A DNA stretch of 64,000 nt. Origin: Stutzerimonas stutzeri (GTDB taxonomy: Bacteria > Pseudomonadota > Gammaproteobacteria > Pseudomonadales > Pseudomonadaceae). Every line of letters starts with the position of its first letter. Positions within the stretch are counted from its first letter, which is position 1. The position numbers and the translations under genes are program-made. Below, piece after piece: positions 59,970-64,000 of the stretch. Where the stretch lies: assembly GCF_038561965.1 (NCBI RefSeq), contig NZ_CP139348.1, forward strand, positions 682,001 to 746,000. Direction: 5' to 3'. The notes beneath the pieces are model-generated. The model made no database searches. It had not been told where the DNA came from and saw nothing but the letters and a program-made list of their open reading frames with translations.

Positions 59970-61142
59970 ATGTCTCTTCGGATTCTTCTCATACTGGGCG
60001 CGCTCAGCGCGTTCGGTCCTTTGGCCATCGACATGTATCTGCCAGCCTTCCCGATGCTGGCGGAATCCTTCGATACCAGCGTTGACCATGTGCAGCTTTC
60101 ACTGGCGGCCTATTTCATCGGTCTGGCGATCGGCCAGCTGGTCTACGGGCCGCTGGCTGATCGCTACGGCCGGCGCGGGCCGCTGTTGATCGGCGTAGTG
60201 CTGTTCACCCTGGCGTCGTTGGCCAGTGCCTTTGCGCCTTCGATGGAGTGGCTGATCGGTGTGCGTTTCGTGCAGGCGCTTGGCGGCTGTGCGGGCATGG
60301 TGGTGGCGCGTGCCGTGGTGCGCGACCTGTGCGACCCGATGACCAGCGCCAAGGTGTTCTCGCAGCTGATGCTGGTCATGGGTCTGGCGCCGATCCTTGC
60401 ACCGGTGGCGGGCGGCGCCTTGCTGGCCTCGTTCGGCTGGCCGTCGATATTCATCCTGCTGACGCTATTCAGTGCGATGTGCCTGGTGGCGGTCACTCTG
60501 TGGCTGCCGGAAACCTATCCGGCGGGGCTGCCGCGCCAGCCGATGTCTGGTGCGCTCGGCCAGTACGTCCGCCTGTTCCGCGATCGCTTCTTCATTGGCC
60601 ACGTGCTGACCGGCGCGCTGTGCATGGCTGGAATGTTCGCCTACATCACCGGTTCGCCATTCGTCTTCATCGAGTTGTACGGCGTCAAGCCAGAGCACTT
60701 CGGCTGGCTGTTCGGCGTCAATGCAGCGGGCTTCATCCTCATGGCGCAGATCAACGTACGGCTGGTGCGTTTGCGCGGGCCGGAGTTCTGGGTGCGGCGT
60801 TGGGTGTGGTTCTTCTTTGGCAGTGCACTGGCGCTGCTGGCGGTTGCGGCCGCGCAGCCTGAGTCACTCTGGCCGTTGCTGATTCCGCTGTTCTGTTGCG
60901 TGTCCTGCCTCGGCTGCCTACTGCCGAATGCCACGGCTTGCGCCATGGCTGACCAGCGGGCCAATGCCGGCAGCGCCTCGGCCCTGCTCGGCAGTATGCA
61001 GTTCACCATAGCGGCCATTGCCGCATCCGCGGTGGGGGCGTTGCACAACGGCACGGCGGTGCCGTTGGCGGCGATCATCAGTCTGTGCGGCTTGCTGGCA
61101 ACGATCGTGGCTTACACCACTGCGCGTGCCAGCACGGAGTGA
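59970..61142 (+). CDS. Bcr/CflA family drug efflux transporter (MFS)
   Basis: A 390-aa 12-helix major-facilitator exporter of the DHA1 Bcr/CflA group (bicyclomycin, chloramphenicol and sulfathiazole type). The TM1 motif GALSAFGPLAIDMYLPAFP and the loop GPLADRYGRRGPLL (motif A), and AVVRDL (family motif) are diagnostic. No strong ribosome-binding site stands before the ATG. Its divergent neighbour is a TtgR-like repressor, so expression is likely inducible by a small molecule. Confidence 0.93.
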   Translation: MSLRILLILGALSAFGPLAIDMYLPAFPMLAESFDTSVDHVQLSLAAYFIGLAIGQLVYGPLADRYGRRGPLLIGVVLFTLASLASAFAPSMEWLIGVRFVQALGGCAGMVVARAVVRDLCDPMTSAKVFSQLMLVMGLAPILAPVAGGALLASFGWPSIFILLTLFSAMCLVAVTLWLPETYPAGLPRQPMSGALGQYVRLFRDRFFIGHVLTGALCMAGMFAYITGSPFVFIELYGVKPEHFGWLFGVNAAGFILMAQINVRLVRLRGPEFWVRRWVWFFFGSALALLAVAAAQPESLWPLLIPLFCCVSCLGCLLPNATACAMADQRANAGSASALLGSMQFTIAAIAASAVGALHNGTAVPLAAIISLCGLLATIVAYTTARASTE

Positions 61143-61145
61143 GGT

Positions 61146-61310
61146 TCAGGCGCTGAGCGGCAGAGGATGCGGTGCCTGCAGGCGGCGACGTAGGGTCTCG
61201 ACGAAGGCTCGCGCCTCGGCTTCGCTGCGAAAGGTGACACGCTGGCGATCCAGGCTTACCTGCCAGGCGCTGTCGGGATAGGGCGTCAAAGGGCGGACGA
61301 GAATGTTCAT
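61146..61310 (-). CDS. Hypothetical 54-aa protein
   Basis: MNILVRPLTPYPDSAWQVSL begins a 54-aa basic protein with a helical C-terminus (SEAEARAFVETLRRRLQ). GAGGCG is about seven bases before the ATG at 61310. The stop is at 61146, only three bases from the transporter stop on the other strand. Two upstream in-frame codons extend to 61340. I recognise no family; its length, start site and amino-acid mix make it a plausible real gene. Confidence 0.55.
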   Translation of the reverse strand: MNILVRPLTPYPDSAWQVSLDRQRVTFRSEAEARAFVETLRRRLQAPHPLPLSA

Positions 61311-61412
61311 GGCGATCGCCTCGTGTGGTCGACGCGGCACAGTCTAGGCGCTGCCATGGCCCGCGGGATGGGGCCATGGTGTCGCAGTCGATCACGCGGC
61401 GACGGGCGGTCC

Positions 61413-62363
61413 TCAGTAGGCCAGGCGTGCGTCCAGGCTGTTCTGTGCCAGGCGGCGGGCCTGTTCCTCGGTCATCCCCAGGCTCTCGTGCAGCGCGATG
61501 AAATTCTCCGTCACGTAGCCGCCAAAGTAGGCAGGATCATCGGAATTCACCGTGACCTTCACGCCCTGTTCCAGCAGGTCGAGGATGTTGTGCTGGCGCA
61601 TGTCGTCGAACACTTTGAGCTTGGTGTTGGATAGCGGGCAGACGGTCAGCGGAATCTGCTCCTCGATCAGCCGGGCGATCAGCTTTGGATCTTCGGCGGC
61701 ACGCACGCCGTGGTCGATGCGGCTGACCTTGAGCAGATCCAGCGCCTGCCAGATGTATTCGGGCGGGCCTTCCTCGCCAGCGTGGGCAACGGCCAGCAAG
61801 CCCTCGGCGCGCGCCTTGTCGAACACCCGCTGGAATTTGCTTGGCGGGTGGCCCAGCTCGGAGCTGTCCAGGCCGACGGCGAAGAACGCGTTGCGATAGG
61901 GCAGCGCCTGGTCCAGGGTCTTGAAGGCTTCCTCTTCCGGGAGGTGACGCAGGAAGCTGAGGATCAGCCCGCTGCTGATGCCCAGCAGCTCACGGCCGTC
62001 GGCCAGCGCCGCGCTGATGCCGTTGAGCGCGGCCTCGAACGGTACGCCACGGTCGGTGTGGGTCTGCGGGTCGAAGAAGGGCTCGGTGTGCACCACGTTC
62101 TGCTCTTCGCACTTCTGCAGGTAGGCCCAGGTCAGGTCGTAGAAGTCCTGCTCGGTACGCAGCACGTCGGCACCGGCGTAATAAAGGTCGAGAAATTCCT
62201 GCAGGTTGCCAAAGTTGTAGGCGCTGCGCAGGGCTTCGACGTCGTTCCAAGGCAGGGCGATCTTGTTGCGCTCGGCGAGGCGGAACATCAGTTCGGGTTC
62301 CAACGAGCCCTCCAGGTGCAGGTGGAGTTCGGCCTTGGGCAGATTGTTGAGCCAGTCTTGCAT
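61413..62363 (-). CDS. Adenine deaminase (adenosine-deaminase fold)
   Basis: A 316-aa metal-dependent amidohydrolase from the ATG at 62363. Metal-site motifs HLHLEGSL, AHAGEEGPP, DHGV and NSDDPAYFGG are intact. The family is often called adenosine deaminase, but the close P. aeruginosa protein PA0148 was shown biochemically to deaminate adenine to hypoxanthine. The strong resemblance, as I recall, suggests the same here. It salvages adenine and yields ammonia. The 460-bp region upstream holds two DnaA boxes. Confidence 0.9.
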   Translation of the reverse strand: MQDWLNNLPKAELHLHLEGSLEPELMFRLAERNKIALPWNDVEALRSAYNFGNLQEFLDLYYAGADVLRTEQDFYDLTWAYLQKCEEQNVVHTEPFFDPQTHTDRGVPFEAALNGISAALADGRELLGISSGLILSFLRHLPEEEAFKTLDQALPYRNAFFAVGLDSSELGHPPSKFQRVFDKARAEGLLAVAHAGEEGPPEYIWQALDLLKVSRIDHGVRAAEDPKLIARLIEEQIPLTVCPLSNTKLKVFDDMRQHNILDLLEQGVKVTVNSDDPAYFGGYVTENFIALHESLGMTEEQARRLAQNSLDARLAY

Positions 62364-62566
62364 CGCGAAGTTCTCGTCTTTCGGGTGTGCGGGCATTCTA
62401 TCGACGGGGTGCAGCAACGGATATGCCAGCTGACCAGTTTGGCCGGCCTAGCAATGTTGCATGACAGTCGAATGACTGAAAGATTGCCAAATGGGCGGTT
62501 TGGCGATTAATTGATCAGCGGTCTGCAGCCCAGTTCTGGCGGGCGCTGGCGAGGTTGTTCCCAATG

Positions 62567-62575
62567 TTATCCACA
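62567..62575 (+). other. DnaA box 1 (perfect)
   Basis: TTATCCACA is the highest-affinity DnaA 9-mer. It is 214 bases upstream of an identical second copy in the same orientation. Confidence 0.6.
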
Positions 62576-62780
62576 AAGTTCTCCACTCAATTCGGGCATA
62601 ACCTTTGAGTGGCAGAACGCGATTGATGGCAAAACGTCATTAGCCGACTGTTCAGTCTAAAAAACGCAGCAATTCAAGTGGTTAACGCACCTCGGTGGGG
62701 CGCCTAAGGCGAATTGATCAAAAAGTGTGCAGTTCTCTCCAGGGCCCGCGGCAGGTGCTTTCCAGGCGGCCATACAATTG

Positions 62781-62789
62781 TTATCCACA
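62781..62789 (+). other. DnaA box 2 (perfect)
   Basis: TTATCCACA in the same orientation as the first copy; followed at once by a box-like CGTCCACA (62793-62800) and then TTTGTGGGC. Together they make a small cluster. Confidence 0.6.
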
Positions 62790-62823
62790 ATTGCGTCCAC
62801 AGTATTTGTGGGCAACGCAGGCT

Positions 62824-63411
62824 CTATTCCAGGGCTTTCAGCTGGCTGCGCCCGCGACTGATGTCAGCGAGCAATCTTTCCAGCGGTTTCAGCTGAGCGG
62901 CGGGAAGGGCAATCTCCAGAGTCGCGCCTTCAGCATCGAAATGCTCGGCCTCCAGCAACGCCTCGAACTCCGCCAGGCGAGCCTTGAACAAGGCCAGTTC
63001 GGCGAAGCGGCAATGGCAGCGGCAGCGCGAGCGGGAGATCAATTCGCGGCGCTCACCGGCCTGTAGGCACTTGGCCGTGCTGCCGCCATAGGCGCGGGCG
63101 AGGCCGCCGGTGCCGAGCTTGATACCGCCGAACCAGCGGATCACCACCACCGCGACCTGATCGAAGTCCTGCCCTTCGATGGCGGTGAGCATCGGTCGCC
63201 CCGCGGTGCCGCCCGGTTCGCCGTCATCACTGAAGCGGTACTGATTGCCAATCTTCCAGGCCCAGCAGTTGTGTGTCGCGCTAGGATCGCTGACGGATTG
63301 AATGAAAGCCTGCGCTTCTTCCGGGCTTTGCACGGGCGCAGCCTTGGCCAGAAAGCGGCTCTTGCTGATCACTTCCAGCAATTCGCACGGCGCGGAGAGG
63401 GTGAAGGGCAT
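62824..63411 (-). CDS. yigZ: YigZ/IMPACT family protein
   Basis: A 195-aa member of the YigZ/IMPACT family (UPF0029), related to yeast YIH1 and mammalian IMPACT regulators of Gcn2; bacterial function unclear. The family signature GEPGGTAGRPML and the IMPACT-domain motif VVIRWFGGIKLGTGGLARAY are intact. The ATG at 63411 was chosen by alignment with the family start; a longer frame to 63594 is not supported. It is divergent from the copper-storage gene. Confidence 0.9.
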   Translation of the reverse strand: MPFTLSAPCELLEVISKSRFLAKAAPVQSPEEAQAFIQSVSDPSATHNCWAWKIGNQYRFSDDGEPGGTAGRPMLTAIEGQDFDQVAVVVIRWFGGIKLGTGGLARAYGGSTAKCLQAGERRELISRSRCRCHCRFAELALFKARLAEFEALLEAEHFDAEGATLEIALPAAQLKPLERLLADISRGRSQLKALE

Positions 63412-63612
63412 GGCAGATACGGTGTTGGTTTGCGGGCGGCCATTGTAGCGACGCAACGGCCGCTGCGCTGTGCCCGTGCGGCCGGGCCGTCCGGCGAATG
63501 GTATGAACTTCCCCGGATCGGTTGGCCCCTTATCTAGGTAGGTGCGGTTCGCGCACGGCTTCGTACGAGCCGGGTGAACCGCTTTGCTGGCCAACCAGAT
63601 GGAGGACTTTCC

Positions 63613-63942
63613 ATGCTCAATTCCAGTTACCAGTCATGCATCCAGGCCTGCTCCAACTGCGCGCTGGTCTGCGAGTCCTGTGCGGCGTCGTGCCTGCGCG
63701 AGGATGACGTGAAGATGATGGCGCGCTGCATCAAGCTTGATCGTGATTGCGCGGACATGTGCGCAGTTGCGGCGGCGCTGATGACTCGCGACAGCCCTTA
63801 TGCGAAAGCCTTCTGCAAGCTCTGCGCACAGGTCTGTCGCGACTGCGCCGAGGAGTGCGGCAAGCACAAACACGACCATTGCCAGGCCTGCGCCCAAGCC
63901 TGTCGCAACTGCGCTGAAGAGTGCGAAAAAATGGCAGCCTGA
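63613..63942 (+). CDS. Four-helix-bundle copper-binding protein (Csp/DUF326-like), 19 cysteines
   Basis: A 109-aa cytosolic protein with 19 Cys at 9, 13, 16, 20, 23, 27, 39, 46, 50, 68, 71, 75, 78, 82, 90, 93, 97, 100 and 104, spaced at 3-4 residues as expected on helices lining the core of a copper-storage protein (Csp3 type). It lacks a signal peptide, so it would bind Cu(I) in the cytosol. GGAGG precedes the ATG at 63613 (an in-frame ATG at 63574 is less likely). No CueR-type site was found upstream. An inverted repeat GCCGCTGC/GCAGCGGC follows (63946-63972). Confidence 0.9.
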   Translation: MLNSSYQSCIQACSNCALVCESCAASCLREDDVKMMARCIKLDRDCADMCAVAAALMTRDSPYAKAFCKLCAQVCRDCAEECGKHKHDHCQACAQACRNCAEECEKMAA

Positions 63943-64000
63943 TCGGCCGCTGCCAGGGAGGGTCGCAGCGGCGGTTGCTGGCCCTCTGGCGTCAGGCCAG

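Larger units (their letters stand above)
62364..62823. other. 460-bp intergenic region with two DnaA boxes
   Basis: No gene is seen between add (which starts at 62363 and is read leftwards) and the 3' end of the YigZ-family gene. The region is AT-richer than its surroundings and contains TTATCCACA at 62567-62575 and 62781-62789, both on the plus strand, plus a less good box-like CGTCCACA near 62794. AATTGATCA occurs at 62509-62517 and 62712-62720. It also holds A-rich runs near 62655 and 62720. Possible promoter of add on the minus strand. Confidence 0.6.

Noticed and set aside
63479..63540. CueR-type operator before the 19-Cys protein
   Set aside because: CCCC-type arms with about a 19-base spacing to TTATCT exist, but there is no palindrome and the -35 (GAACTT) is poor.
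1..64000. CRISPR arrays, insertion sequences and prophage genes
   Set aside because: No regularly spaced repeats, transposase-type or phage structural proteins are seen; gene content is core throughout.

Overview
The window reads as core chromosome of a gamma-proteobacterium of the family Pseudomonadaceae, most like the Stutzerimonas (Pseudomonas) stutzeri group. This rests on high GC, gene content and gene order (rnr-rlmB-rpsF-rpsR-DUF2232-rplI-dnaB-alr, pilRS-bamD-rluD-pgeF-clpB, ampD-ampE-chemoreceptor) and protein sequences that resemble what I recall of P. aeruginosa and P. putida. No database was searched. I see no insertion sequence, phage, CRISPR array or clear horizontally acquired island.

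Layout. 1-9 kb: the 3' part of rnr, rlmB, a soluble PAS hybrid histidine kinase, then ribosomal protein genes rpsF, rpsR and rplI around a DUF2232 membrane protein, and dnaB. 9-18 kb: alr, a membrane 7TMR-DISM diguanylate cyclase, YgiQ radical SAM protein, a chemoreceptor and a GcbA-type REC-GGDEF regulator. 18-28.5 kb: DUF2333 protein, the PilS/PilR system with a small PP0621 protein overlapping the pilS start, bamD, rluD, pgeF and clpB (with a sigma32-type promoter). 28.7-29 kb: a tRNA-Asn/Pro/Lys operon. 29-34 kb: ndh preceded by a 57-residue DUF3094 membrane protein, DUF1631 and nadC. 34-41.8 kb: YhcB/ZapG, an alpha/beta hydrolase, trpS, zapE, a GlxA-type regulator, nfi, ampD and ampE. 42-47 kb: a sigma28-type chemoreceptor, TatD, Ada and a RIO kinase. 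47-53 kb: a three-gene RND efflux operon. 53-59 kb: bacterioferritin, a McpS-like chemoreceptor and a copper module (copA-cueR, divergent copZ). 59-64 kb: a TtgR-like repressor divergent from a Bcr/CflA transporter, adenine deaminase, a YigZ/IMPACT protein and a 19-cysteine copper-storage-type protein.

The genes group into translation and replication, envelope and cell-division functions, c-di-GMP signalling and chemotaxis (two diguanylate cyclases, three chemoreceptors), type IV pilus control, and metal or drug homeostasis. The most interesting signals are: a copper circuit in which copA-cueR and copZ each have a MerR-type promoter with a 19-bp spacer; an rpsF leader with mutually exclusive hairpins; an AT-richer intergenic region before add with two perfect DnaA boxes; a tandem YegP-like extension on TrpRS; tiny membrane proteins coupled to ndh and pilS; and a bacterioferritin without the haem-ligand methionine. 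I did not find a clearly novel multi-gene system.
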